Source: Chloroflexota bacterium (GTDB lineage Bacteria > Chloroflexota > Anaerolineae > Anaerolineales > Villigracilaceae). From it: DNA of 64,000 nucleotides. Below the pieces are notes generated by a model. The model made no database searches. It was not told the origin of the DNA and saw only the letters and a list, made by a program, of their open reading frames with translations. Below, piece after piece: positions 25,555 through 33,505 of this stretch. Within the stretch, counting starts at the first letter, position 1; the number at the start of each line of letters is the position of its first letter. The stretch lies in assembly GCA_016191845.1 (NCBI GenBank), contig JACPVF010000007.1, positions 558,001 to 622,000 on the forward strand, written 5' to 3'. Position numbers and translations under genes: made by a program.

Positions 25555-26181
25555 ATGTCCAAACTCACCCCAAAAATCATCCTCGAAGGCACGCGCCTGA
25601 CGTCCAAGACCGAGATTGCATTCGAACTCAACGAGCATCCGCGCATCGTGGGGCCGCGCAAGTATCGCTACCATTCACCGCTCATCTCGGCGGAATGGTG
25701 CGCGTTCACGAATTTTCCATGGGGGCGCGGGCCGATCAACTTCGAGCCACACGAAGAGTCTTTGGCGATGGAAACCTACGCCACCTGGGTGCGCATGTTC
25801 GAATTGCAGCGCTATTATTCGTGGATCGTGGACCGCTTCCACATTTCCACGCGTGCGTATCAGTTACAGACCTATCACAAGGATTACGATTTCCGCTGGC
25901 TGGAGGAGCGCCTGGCCCCGCTCAATTTTCGGATGGTGCTGCTGACGCGTTCGCCTGAATCCTTTGCAGCGGCGCGCGAAGAACGACTCAAGGTCTCGGG
26001 CAATCCCTCACAATACGACAACCTCGACGTGTTCATCGAGCAGCAGGAGTTGATGCGCCGACTGGTGCGCGAATCCATGCTGCCCGTGCTGGAAGTGGAT
26101 ATCTCCGATAACAGCGTTCCCGCTGCGGTGGAGCGCATCGCCGATTGGATGGAGTCGACGGGCGGATTGTACATGCCGTAG
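25555..26181 (+). CDS. P-loop kinase-like protein with degenerate Walker A
   Basis: The protein has 208 residues. The start, IILEGTRLTSKTEIAFEL, sits where nucleoside and thymidylate kinases have GxxGxGKS/T; here the first Gly, Lys and Thr remain but the Gly before Lys is Ser. VDRFHISTRAYQ resembles the DRY/F substrate motif and the RMVLLTRSPESFAAAREERLK segment resembles the LID region. The fold is therefore probably deoxynucleoside-kinase-like. Whether it still binds ATP is uncertain. It diverges from the acidic hypothetical gene and converges on pyrD. Confidence 0.6.
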   Translation: MSKLTPKIILEGTRLTSKTEIAFELNEHPRIVGPRKYRYHSPLISAEWCAFTNFPWGRGPINFEPHEESLAMETYATWVRMFELQRYYSWIVDRFHISTRAYQLQTYHKDYDFRWLEERLAPLNFRMVLLTRSPESFAAAREERLKVSGNPSQYDNLDVFIEQQELMRRLVRESMLPVLEVDISDNSVPAAVERIADWMESTGGLYMP

Positions 26182-26191
26182 CAACGCGTGA

Positions 26192-27271
26192 CTACAAGGC
26201 TTTGACGATTTCCTTTACCAACCCGGGTCCACGATAGATTAATCCCGTGTAGACCTGCACCAGCGCCGCCCCCATGTCGAGGCGGCGTTTTGCATCGTCG
26301 GGATGCATGATTCCTCCGACGCTGACGACGGGCAGACGGCCGTCCAGCCGTTTGACGACCTGTGCCAACACCTCTTCACTGCGGACCCTGAGCGGGGCTC
26401 CGCTTAAGCCGCCGCTTTCGCCGCTGTGGCTGGAATGCAATCCCTCGCGGGCCAGCGTGGTGTTGGTGACGATGACGCCGTCCATGTGGGTGCGCACGAT
26501 CACGTCCAGAGCGTCGTCCAATTCTTGGGAGGTCAGATCAGGCGCGAGCTTGACCAGCAGCGGCAGGCGTTTTTCCCAGCGGGTTTGTTCGAGCAGTCGT
26601 TGTTCATGCAGATGCGTCAACAGCGACTCGAGCGCGTCGCGTCCCTGCAACTGACGCAGTCCCACTGTGTTGGGCGAACTGACGTTGATGGTCAGGTAGC
26701 CTGCCAGGCGCGCGTAGTTTTGCAGCAGTGAGACGTAGTCATAAACGGCCTCCTCGTTGGACGTATTCTTGTTCTTGCCGAGGTTTACGCCCAGCACCGC
26801 CGCTGTGGGCCGACGGTATGCCACATAAAAGCGCGGACGAAAGCCGAAGGTCCGCTCGACGAAGCCGACGTACAGGTCAGGGTCGAGTTGGGTCTGCACG
26901 AACTCGGTGCCGCGGCTGGGAAATCCCATGCGATTGATGACGGCCTCATCCTCCACCAGACGGAAGACGCGCGGCTTGGGGTTTCCGCTCTGTGGTAGCG
27001 GCGTGACCGTGCCGATCTCGATGTGGCCGAAGCCGAGCGTATCCAGCCCGTGGATGGCGACGCCGTCCTTGTCGTAGCCTGCTGCCAGCCCCACGGGATT
27101 CCTGAATCGCAGACCGAAGACCTCCACGGGTTTGTCGGGCGCCTTGAATATCTGCGACAGCAGCCAGCCGACAGGACGCACCTGTCCAGCGAGGCTGATG
27201 GCGCGCAGAGTCAGTTCGTGGGCCTGCTCGGGGTTGAGCCGAAAGAGAAGGGAGCGAATGGAGTCGTACAT
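26192..27271 (-). CDS. pyrD: Dihydroorotate dehydrogenase (quinone), class 2
   Basis: PyrD oxidises dihydroorotate to orotate, passing electrons to membrane quinone. This 359-residue chain has the class 2 N-terminal helical extension for membrane docking (first 45 residues) and an FMN barrel. Visible motifs are NPVGLAAGYDKDG, NVSSPNTVGLRQLQG with the class 2 catalytic Ser, and the phosphate-binding SVGGIMHPDDA plus VQVYTGLIYRGPGL. It is the last pyrimidine gene of the minus-strand cluster, after a GNAT gene, but a 61-nt gap separates it. Confidence 0.95.
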   Translation of the reverse strand: MYDSIRSLLFRLNPEQAHELTLRAISLAGQVRPVGWLLSQIFKAPDKPVEVFGLRFRNPVGLAAGYDKDGVAIHGLDTLGFGHIEIGTVTPLPQSGNPKPRVFRLVEDEAVINRMGFPSRGTEFVQTQLDPDLYVGFVERTFGFRPRFYVAYRRPTAAVLGVNLGKNKNTSNEEAVYDYVSLLQNYARLAGYLTINVSSPNTVGLRQLQGRDALESLLTHLHEQRLLEQTRWEKRLPLLVKLAPDLTSQELDDALDVIVRTHMDGVIVTNTTLAREGLHSSHSGESGGLSGAPLRVRSEEVLAQVVKRLDGRLPVVSVGGIMHPDDAKRRLDMGAALVQVYTGLIYRGPGLVKEIVKAL

Positions 27272-27332
27272 CAGCGGGTCTGTTTGCCTTGTTTCAAAGT
27301 TTAAGTGAGGGATAGTTTATCAAAGAAAATGA

Positions 27333-28211
27333 TTATTCCACTTTCTTTCGATAGCCACGCATGACCCGTTCCGTGATGAAGCCAACTTTCTCGTACAAGC
27401 CGCGCGCGATCTGATTATTGGCATTGACGGTTAAACTGACCTTTTGCGTGGTGGGCACGGAAAACATCCAGTCCAGGCCTGCCGTTAACAGGTCCGCGCC
27501 GATGCCGCGGCCGCGGGCTGATTCATCGGTGCCGATGAAGTCTACATAACCTGATTTCGCTGCGGGGTCGATCTTGCCAAAGTGATAGCCGAGCAGACGA
27601 TCCCCATCCACGGCCAGCAGAAGCTGGTAGGTCTCGTTGACCTTTTCCACGATCTGGCGGGCGGTGAAATACGTACCAGGAAAGACAGCGGTGTGTAACG
27701 TTTCAAAGGCCCCGAAGAATTGACCTTCGAAAGGAATGATCCTGGTTCCCTTGCTGGCATGTGGTTTGTAATCATTGCGTGTCACGGTCATGACAGCGTT
27801 CTCGGACTGCAGCGGGAATCCATGCCGAGCGGCAAATTCTGCCAGGCGGGCGTTTTGCTCATCACAGAACAGGTCATAGCTGTGAATGCCTGCGGGGATC
27901 AGTTTCAACACATGGGCGTAGAGTTCGTCTGCGAGCATATGCCAATCCTCGTGCTCCACAAGCGGACCAAACATCCAGGCGCGGTCGACTTCAAGGTCAG
28001 CGTCCATGCCGAAGACGCCGACTAGGGTGCCATCCTCGTAGGCCAGCAAAAATCCCTCATCGGTCGGAATGGAGCATTCCGCCAGCGAGGTGCGCACATC
28101 CTCTTCGCCTTCGCCGAAGAAGCCGATATGATGAGCCCCGTCGCTGTTGAGACGGGCGACGAACTGGACAAGCTCCTCGACGCGGCCCTGACTGGGAACG
28201 ATCTGGATCAT
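27333..28211 (-). CDS. GNAT-family acetyltransferase
   Basis: This 292-residue acetyl-CoA-dependent transferase carries its canonical GNAT core near the C-terminus: DESARGRGIGADLLTAGLDW binds the CoA pyrophosphate and SLTVNANNQIARGLYEKVGF closes the fold. The first half may be a second, degenerate GNAT domain (ECSIPTDEGFLLAYEDGTLVGVFG). The start overlaps the pyrE stop by four bases (ATGA), so it is translated with pyrE. A functional link to pyrimidine synthesis is not known. Confidence 0.85.
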   Translation of the reverse strand: MIQIVPSQGRVEELVQFVARLNSDGAHHIGFFGEGEEDVRTSLAECSIPTDEGFLLAYEDGTLVGVFGMDADLEVDRAWMFGPLVEHEDWHMLADELYAHVLKLIPAGIHSYDLFCDEQNARLAEFAARHGFPLQSENAVMTVTRNDYKPHASKGTRIIPFEGQFFGAFETLHTAVFPGTYFTARQIVEKVNETYQLLLAVDGDRLLGYHFGKIDPAAKSGYVDFIGTDESARGRGIGADLLTAGLDWMFSVPTTQKVSLTVNANNQIARGLYEKVGFITERVMRGYRKKVE

Positions 28212-28819
28212 CGGTTCTCAGCCAGGAAAGTTCGCGTGGCAGCGATCTTTTCCTTATCCACCTTGCCCGTTGATTCCCAATACGCCAGCATGTCGGAGAT
28301 GGTCAACACTGCGTGCAGGGAATAACCTGCCTGCTCCAACGACTCCTTCGCGCCCGACTGACGGTCCACGAGCACGACGACATCCTTCACGACCAGCCCG
28401 ACGCCTGTCAGCTTTTCGATGGCTTCGAACTTGCTGCCGCCCGTGGTGGCCAGGTCATCGATCACGACCACCGTCTCGCCCGCATGGAACTCGCCTTCAA
28501 TCTCAGCCTTGGTGCCGTAGGACTTGGCTTCCTTGCGCGGATAGATCATCGGGTAGTCGCCTGCCAGAGAGATGGCAGTGGCAATCGGAATGGCCGCATA
28601 AGGCAGGCCTGCGATGCGCGAGAATTGGAGATTGGAAAGCAGCGGCAGATACGCCTGTGCGATATCCGCCAGCAGGCTGGGATAGGTGATGATCTGTCGC
28701 AGATCGATGTAGATCGGCGACTTGAGTCCCGACTTGAGGGTGAACTCACCGAATTTGATGCAGCCCGCTTCAAGCAGGCTATCAGCGAGAGATTTTTGAG
28801 AGGCGCTAAGTTCTGTCAT
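28208..28819 (-). CDS. pyrE: Orotate phosphoribosyltransferase
   Basis: PyrE joins orotate to PRPP to make OMP. The 203 residues include the PRPP-binding VVVIDDLATTGGSKFEAIE loop at about 130-148, the flexible catalytic loop PRKEAKSYGTKAEIEG, and FTLKSGLKSPIYIDLR near the start. The ATG at 28819 follows AGAGGAAAA and lies inside the last codons of the preceding AT-rich gene (14-nt overlap). The GNAT gene follows with an ATGA overlap. Confidence 0.95.
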   Translation of the reverse strand: MTELSASQKSLADSLLEAGCIKFGEFTLKSGLKSPIYIDLRQIITYPSLLADIAQAYLPLLSNLQFSRIAGLPYAAIPIATAISLAGDYPMIYPRKEAKSYGTKAEIEGEFHAGETVVVIDDLATTGGSKFEAIEKLTGVGLVVKDVVVLVDRQSGAKESLEQAGYSLHAVLTISDMLAYWESTGKVDKEKIAATRTFLAENR

Positions 28820-29327
28820 TTTGTTTTCCTCTATCCAAAAGAGAGTAATCTTTGCTGAGCTTTCCATCACCGACCAATTCTCTTATCAATTCATCTACTG
28901 CATGGTTTACCCAAAACAACACTGCACCTACTTTATCATATCGATTTTCTGCTCTAAATTGCCAAAACAAATTGTCATGGAAGAAAAAAGGGTCAAATGT
29001 ATCTAGATTCGGAACATCCCATTCAATTGGCTCTCTGGTGCTGACGTTTGTTAATCTACACCCTCCTCCATGTACATAGTATTCCCATTCATTATTGTCG
29101 CTGTCAACCCAGATACCTTTTTGCGATATTTCACTTACGTGAGCTAGCCACTTTTCTATTTCTTCCCGTGCCTGTTTATCGTTTGGATCCCCAAAAATAT
29201 TTATGTTGAATCCTAAATCAGACAACGCTTGAGCTACTATTTTTTGTCCCTCAATGTAATAAGAGATTGCATCCAGTAGTTGTTGCTTTGCCAAATTCTT
29301 GAATTCTTCTTGAGACAAAGTAGGCAT
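28806..29327 (-). CDS. DUF6896-like protein, possible orphan immunity protein (AT-rich)
   Basis: This soluble protein of 173 residues has the pattern WEYYVHGGGCRLTNVSTREPIEWDVPN followed by FDPFFFHDNLFWQF, which I recall as the DUF6896 signature; that family is often found near polymorphic toxins, probably as immunity proteins. Unlike its neighbours the gene is clearly AT-rich. It is wedged between pyrF (stop 2 nt away) and pyrE (14-nt overlap), with no Shine-Dalgarno, so it depends on coupling to pyrF. No toxin gene is adjacent. Horizontal origin is inferred; the family name is from memory. Confidence 0.6.
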   Translation of the reverse strand: MPTLSQEEFKNLAKQQLLDAISYYIEGQKIVAQALSDLGFNINIFGDPNDKQAREEIEKWLAHVSEISQKGIWVDSDNNEWEYYVHGGGCRLTNVSTREPIEWDVPNLDTFDPFFFHDNLFWQFRAENRYDKVGAVLFWVNHAVDELIRELVGDGKLSKDYSLLDRGKQNDRT

Positions 29328-29329
29328 GG

Positions 29330-30163
29330 TTATTTTTTTAGTTCACGTTTGATGGCCAATATCTCATCCCGTATTTCTGCCGCGGCACGGGCAGGTTTTA
29401 CAGCCCGTGAAATGGCCCGCGAGATGGGCAGCAGCACGCCCTTGCCGTCCTTGCGCAGACCCGCCTTCAACGTGGACGCCAACTCCCCACCCTGAGCGCC
29501 GACGCCAGGTGCAAGGAACCACAAGCTGGGTGCTGCTTCGCGGACGCGTTGCATGGCATCCAAATGCGTGGCGCCGACGACGAGGCCAATGTTGTTTTTG
29601 GTGTTCCAGCTTTGGGCAAGATGCGCAACATGGACATACAGCGGTACAGGCGGACGGCCGTCTGCCCCTACGACTGCTATATCCTGCAAATCGCCGCTCC
29701 CCGCATTCGATGTCTTGCACAGCAAGAACACACCCTTCTCCGAATTCTGGAGAAACGGGTCGATGGAGTCTTTGCCGAGGTACGGACTGAGCGTGATGCA
29801 GTGCGCGCCCAGGCTTTCGAAGGCAGACTTGGCGTAGGCCTCCGCTGTCGAGGCGATGTCGCCGCGTTTGGCATCCAGGATGACGGGGATCAGCGAGCCG
29901 AGTCGATTCGATTCAGCCTGCACCGCTTCGATGACCTGCTTGAGGGCGATCCAGCCGTCCGCGCCGAATACCTCGAAGAAGGCGGCGTTGGGCTTGAAGG
30001 CCGCAGCGTAGGGCGCGGTCTGTTTGACGAGATCCAGGCAAAAGTCCAGGGCAGCTTCGGCGGTGGGCGCTTTCAGGTCGGAGACGTGCGGGTCGAGTCC
30101 CACGCACAGCAGCGAGGAGCAATCGTCGACGCGTTTTTCGAGGAAGGTGAAGAAGGATTCCAT
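29330..30163 (-). CDS. pyrF: Orotidine 5'-phosphate decarboxylase (type 2)
   Basis: PyrF makes UMP from OMP. The 277-residue length and LCVGLDPHVSDLKAP at the start indicate the longer type 2 enzymes. ILDAKRGDIASTAEAYA holds the catalytic Lys-Asp set, and a phosphate-binding VGATHLDAMQRVREAAP and LAPGVGAQGG follow. The ATG at 30163 is preceded by AAAGGAAAC. pyrB lies upstream across a hairpin-bearing 74-nt gap. Confidence 0.95.
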   Translation of the reverse strand: MESFFTFLEKRVDDCSSLLCVGLDPHVSDLKAPTAEAALDFCLDLVKQTAPYAAAFKPNAAFFEVFGADGWIALKQVIEAVQAESNRLGSLIPVILDAKRGDIASTAEAYAKSAFESLGAHCITLSPYLGKDSIDPFLQNSEKGVFLLCKTSNAGSGDLQDIAVVGADGRPPVPLYVHVAHLAQSWNTKNNIGLVVGATHLDAMQRVREAAPSLWFLAPGVGAQGGELASTLKAGLRKDGKGVLLPISRAISRAVKPARAAAEIRDEILAIKRELKK

Positions 30164-30184
30164 GTTTCCTTTGTTTGAAGGTTC

Positions 30185-30230
30185 AAAGGTCGGCAGGTTT
30201 AAACGTTCCAACCTGCCAACCTTTCAATTT
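30185..30230 (-). other. Hairpin in the pyrB-pyrF gap
   Basis: Arms of about 15 nt (AAAGGTCGGCAGGTT with AACCTGCCAACCTTT) pair with one mismatch around a 10-nt loop. No T tract follows on the minus strand, so it looks like a processing or stabilising structure, or a leaky attenuator, rather than a firm terminator. Confidence 0.5.
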
Positions 30231-30237
30231 GTGAGCT

Positions 30238-31218
30238 TTATGCCTTGCCCAACACCATCGCCAGCAACGCCATGCGGACGTACAGGCCGTATTCCATCTG
30301 GCGGAAGTAGGCGGCGCGGGGATCATCGTCGAAGTCGGGGCTGATCTCGCCGACGCGCGGCAGGGGATGCATCACGATCATATCCTGTTTGGCGGCTTTC
30401 ATCACGTCGGGATCGATCACGTACGCGCCCTTGACCTTTTCGTAGTCGGCGGGGTCTTCGAAGCGTTCCTTCTGCACGCGCGTGACGTACAACACATCGG
30501 TCTGCGGCAGGACCTGTTCGAGCGAGTTGAATTCGGCTTGCGGGACGCCCTTTTCTGCGACCTCGTCCATCACTTCCTTGGGCATGCGCAGGATCTCGGG
30601 TGAGACATAGTTCAGTTTGATGTTGCTGAACTGCGAGAGCAGGCGGGCCAGCGAGTGGACCGTGCGGCCATATTTCAGATCGCCGAGCATGGTGACGTTG
30701 AGGTTGTCGAGCCGTCCCAACTCTTCCATGATCGTGAAAGTGTCGAGTAGAGCCTGGGTGGGATGTTCGCCCACGCCGTCGCCCGCGTTGATGACGGGCT
30801 TGCGTGCAGCCTTGGCCGCGATGGCGGCGGAACCCGTCTCGGGGTGGCGCAGCACAATCACGTCCGCATAGCATTCGAGCGTGCGGATGGTGTCGGGCAG
30901 GCTCTCGCCCTTCGATACGGACGAGTATTTCACCTCGTTAATCGGGATGACCGAGCCGCCCAAACGTTCCATGGCTGCCGTAAACGAGGATGAAGTACGC
31001 GTGGACGGTTCGTAGAACAGGTTGGCCAGGATCTTGCCTTTGAGTAGGTCGAAGGTGCCGATGCGCTCGACCATCCCGCGCATCTCATGCGCCACGCCAA
31101 AGACGTATTCGAGATCCTCGCGTTTGAACTGTTTGACGGAAATGATGTCCTTGCCGTACCACTCAGCGTTCTTGTTCTCTCCGAACGGCAGATGCGGATT
31201 GGTGGATGAAGTGGGCAT
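30238..31218 (-). CDS. pyrB: Aspartate carbamoyltransferase catalytic subunit
   Basis: PyrB makes N-carbamoyl-aspartate, the first committed pyrimidine intermediate. In 326 residues it shows the carbamoyl-phosphate motif STRTS at 72-76, [10 protein letters not shown] at 152-161 and the aspartate loop HPLPRVGEI near the C-terminus. No pyrI regulatory chain or pyrC lies next to it. It is the first gene of the minus-strand pyr cluster and has a leader of about 200 nt with an intrinsic terminator, suggesting transcription attenuation. Confidence 0.95.
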   Translation of the reverse strand: MPTSSTNPHLPFGENKNAEWYGKDIISVKQFKREDLEYVFGVAHEMRGMVERIGTFDLLKGKILANLFYEPSTRTSSSFTAAMERLGGSVIPINEVKYSSVSKGESLPDTIRTLECYADVIVLRHPETGSAAIAAKAARKPVINAGDGVGEHPTQALLDTFTIMEELGRLDNLNVTMLGDLKYGRTVHSLARLLSQFSNIKLNYVSPEILRMPKEVMDEVAEKGVPQAEFNSLEQVLPQTDVLYVTRVQKERFEDPADYEKVKGAYVIDPDVMKAAKQDMIVMHPLPRVGEISPDFDDDPRAAYFRQMEYGLYVRMALLAMVLGKA

Positions 31219-31312
31219 TGCTTTCTCTCCTTTGGAACTTAATTTATGTTGATGGAGCGGGATGAGTTGGTCGGATCCCGTTGATCACTGGGCAGACAGG
31301 CCATATTAAGAA

Positions 31313-31341
31313 AAGACCTGACAGGTATCTGTCAGGTCTCA
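31313..31341 (-). terminator. Intrinsic terminator in the pyrB leader (candidate attenuator)
   Basis: The perfect stem AGACCTGACAG/CTGTCAGGTCT with a 4-nt loop is followed on the minus strand by TTTTCTTAA. It sits about 85 nt downstream of a TATAAT box and 95 nt upstream of pyrB. It could alternatively end the lipoprotein transcript whose stop lies at 31465. Confidence 0.85.
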
Positions 31342-31369
31342 GGGACAATGCTTCGGGGAAATTCGGAAA

Positions 31370-31438
31370 TCCAACCTCACGGTCGGTTCCTTGGGTTTGG
31401 TGAGGCGGAATGGGCTGGTCATAAACGGCCCCATTATA
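31370..31438 (-). promoter_or_regulatory. pyrB promoter -10 and structured leader
   Basis: On the minus strand TATAAT (31433-31438) is preceded by TTG. The RNA that follows can form two competing stems: CCTCAC with a later GTGAGG, or CCGACC-GTGA-GGTTGG. The second has a GUGAGG segment that recalls PyrR-binding loops, although the upstream part of that consensus does not match well. No -35 is obvious. Confidence 0.45.
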
Positions 31439-31464
31439 CAACAAATGTCTGAACAGGCTAGGGC

Positions 31465-31929
31465 TCACTCCAGGGAGATAAGAAACCCGACGCGATACTC
31501 CGATGCCTTGATCTCGGACATGGATTTGGCAGGATACGGTAATACGCTGGTGATCTTGATCTGATACCCTTCGAACATGGCACGATCCCGGATCCCCTCG
31601 AACTCCATCGTGGGGGCCAGCCCGTCATTGCTGGTGAAGGTTTGCAAAACGATCTCAGTTGCCTCACCGGATTCCTTTTGCGCGGATATGGTCATTGTGA
31701 CAGGGCCGCTGACGGCACATTCAATCTCACTCGGGCAGCGTTCGTCACTTGAGACCGCGATGAGGGTGAAGGTCAGTCCCGTATTTGCTAGAGTCGCAGA
31801 TTGGCCCGGGGCGAGGATAAACTCTTCGTCCACAGAGACAGTCAACGGCGGGGGTGGAGTGGCGGGCTGACAGGATACCAGAAACAGGGTAAACGCCAAA
31901 AACAGGAGGAGCAATCTTGATTTATGCAT
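31465..31929 (-). CDS. Hypothetical lipoprotein
   Basis: The 154 residues begin with a lipoprotein signal (LFLVSC, Cys20) and a short Pro-rich spacer, then a beta-rich domain starting VSVDEEFILAPGQSATLANTGLTFTLIAV. An ECAVSGPV segment may form a disulfide with the nearby RCPSE. I recognise no family. It stands alone on the minus strand, with the pyrB leader downstream. Confidence 0.65.
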   Translation of the reverse strand: MHKSRLLLLFLAFTLFLVSCQPATPPPPLTVSVDEEFILAPGQSATLANTGLTFTLIAVSSDERCPSEIECAVSGPVTMTISAQKESGEATEIVLQTFTSNDGLAPTMEFEGIRDRAMFEGYQIKITSVLPYPAKSMSEIKASEYRVGFLISLE

Positions 31930-32016
31930 GTTTCCTCATCATTTGTTCAGTGTGTAATGAATATTCAAATCTAAGTGCATTTGGCTGCGCATCCCCCGTT
32001 GGTCTACCATTAAATC

Positions 32017-32046
32017 AAAAGCGGGCATGTCACCATGCCCGCTTTT
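32017..32046 (-). terminator. Terminator of the aminotransferase operon
   Basis: A 13-bp perfect stem (32017-32029 with 32034-32046) ends in TTTT on the minus strand, just past the aminotransferase stop codon. Confidence 0.92.
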
Positions 32047-32049
32047 CTT

Positions 32050-33228
32050 CTATCCATGCCTGCTCATGAACCTTTCCATGCGATGCAGGGCTTCTTCAAT
32101 CTTGCTGTATTCGGTGGCGTAGCAGGCTCTCACGAAACCGTCTCCGCCGGGACCGAAGGCGTTGCCCGGCACGACCGCCACGCCCTCCTCTTTCAGCAGG
32201 GACTCGGCGAAGGTCTCGTCGTCCATGCCTGAGGCCTTGATGTTGGGGAAGGTGTAGAAAGCGCCGCGCGGCTCGAAGGTCGAGAGGCCCAGACGGTTGA
32301 GTCCCGCCACGAGCAGTTTGCGGCGGCGGTTGTATTCAGCCACCATCTCCTCCACGTAGGAGTTGCCGCTCTTCAGGGCTTCGAGCGCGGCGTCCTGCGC
32401 AGTGGTCGGCGCGGACATGATGGTGTACTGGTGAATGCGCACCAGTCCCTGGATGATGTCGGCGGGGCCGCAGGCGTAGCCGATGCGCCAGCCCGTCATG
32501 GCGTAATCCTTCGAGAAGCCGCCCAGCAGGACCGTACGCTGCTTGAGGCTTTCACCCAGCGAGGGGAAGCAGACGTGGTCGAAGTCGTAGACCAGGCGGT
32601 CGTAGATCTCGTCCGAGACCACCAGCAGGTCGCGCTCTTCGGCGATCTTGGCGATCTCAAGCATCACCTCACGGGTAGCCACGGCCCCGGTCGGGTTGGA
32701 GGGATAACCGATAAAGATACACTTGGTGCGCGGCGTGATGGCCTTGCGGATGTCGGCCGGGTCGATCATGAACTGGTTCTCCAGCCGCGCGGGGACTTCC
32801 ACCGGCACGCCGCCCGCCAGGATGACTTCCGCCTGGTACGAGACGAAACATGGGGTCGGGATGATGACCTCGTCGCCGGGATCGAGGATGGCGGTGAAGG
32901 TCAGGTAAAGCGCCTCCGAAACGCCGACCGTGGCGACCACTTCGGTGGCGGGGTCGTACTTCACGCCGTACAACTTTTGCAGGTTGTCGGCGATGGCCTG
33001 GCGCAATTCCATCTTGCCCCAGTTCGAGGTGTAGTGCGTCTCACCGTTCTGCAGCGAGCGGATGCCCGCATCCAGGATCGGTTTGGGTGTGGTGAAATCG
33101 GGTTCGCCGATGCCGAGCGAGATGACGTCCTTCATCGTCGCGGCAATGTCGAAGAACTTGCGGATGCCCGATGGCTTGAGCCCGGCCACCCGCTTCGAGA
33201 GTCGTTGCACGTTTGTCACTTCCTGCAT
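32050..33228 (-). CDS. Class I/II (aspartate-type) aminotransferase
   Basis: This PLP-dependent transaminase of 392 residues is of the AspC/AlaT-like subgroup common in Gram-positive bacteria. SLGIGEPDFTTP marks the N-terminus, PSNPTGA at 176-182 and VSDEIYD at 204-210 are standard, and the PLP lysine is Lys240 in GGFSKDYAMTGWRIGY. The amino-acid specificity cannot be told. The ATG at 33228 follows GGAGG; an upstream in-frame start at 33279 would overlap the small gene before it. It is co-transcribed with that 72-residue gene. Confidence 0.93.
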   Translation of the reverse strand: MQEVTNVQRLSKRVAGLKPSGIRKFFDIAATMKDVISLGIGEPDFTTPKPILDAGIRSLQNGETHYTSNWGKMELRQAIADNLQKLYGVKYDPATEVVATVGVSEALYLTFTAILDPGDEVIIPTPCFVSYQAEVILAGGVPVEVPARLENQFMIDPADIRKAITPRTKCIFIGYPSNPTGAVATREVMLEIAKIAEERDLLVVSDEIYDRLVYDFDHVCFPSLGESLKQRTVLLGGFSKDYAMTGWRIGYACGPADIIQGLVRIHQYTIMSAPTTAQDAALEALKSGNSYVEEMVAEYNRRRKLLVAGLNRLGLSTFEPRGAFYTFPNIKASGMDDETFAESLLKEEGVAVVPGNAFGPGGDGFVRACYATEYSKIEEALHRMERFMSRHG

Positions 33229-33238
33229 GGAACCTCCA

Positions 33239-33457
33239 TTATGATCCTTTGATGGGTTGGATTTGCCATTCGTCGGCAATCTCCCGGTAGGTCAGTTCAA
33301 ACGCCTGTCCGTCGGCGGTCTTGACGCGGAATCCCTTCTCGCTTGGGCCGCGCCAGCGCGCCAGAATCTCGGCGATCTCGTAGCGCCGCCCCTCCCAGAT
33401 CAGGGACAGCGGGCGTTCAGCATATTCACTGTCCGAGCGGCATTCCACGATGTCCAT
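33239..33457 (-). CDS. Small conserved-looking hypothetical protein
   Basis: This 72-residue protein reads IWEGRRYEIAEILARWR then GFRVKTADGQAFELTYREIADEWQI, a small all-beta pattern reminiscent of DUF6504-type proteins. That comparison is tentative. Its stop lies 10 nt before the aminotransferase start, whose Shine-Dalgarno falls in the gap. A terminator for the preceding nucleotidyltransferase gene lies just upstream. Confidence 0.55.
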   Translation of the reverse strand: MDIVECRSDSEYAERPLSLIWEGRRYEIAEILARWRGPSEKGFRVKTADGQAFELTYREIADEWQIQPIKGS

Positions 33458-33481
33458 ACTGTATCAAGTTCGAAGAAAAAA

Positions 33482-33505
33482 GGGTAGGACAAAACGTCAC
33501 TACCC
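33482..33505 (-). terminator. Terminator overlapping the nucleotidyltransferase stop codon
   Basis: GGGTAG-GAC pairs with GTC-CTACCC with one bulge and a 5-nt loop, followed on the minus strand by TTTTTTC. The stop codon TAG at 33500-33502 lies inside the stem. Confidence 0.85.
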
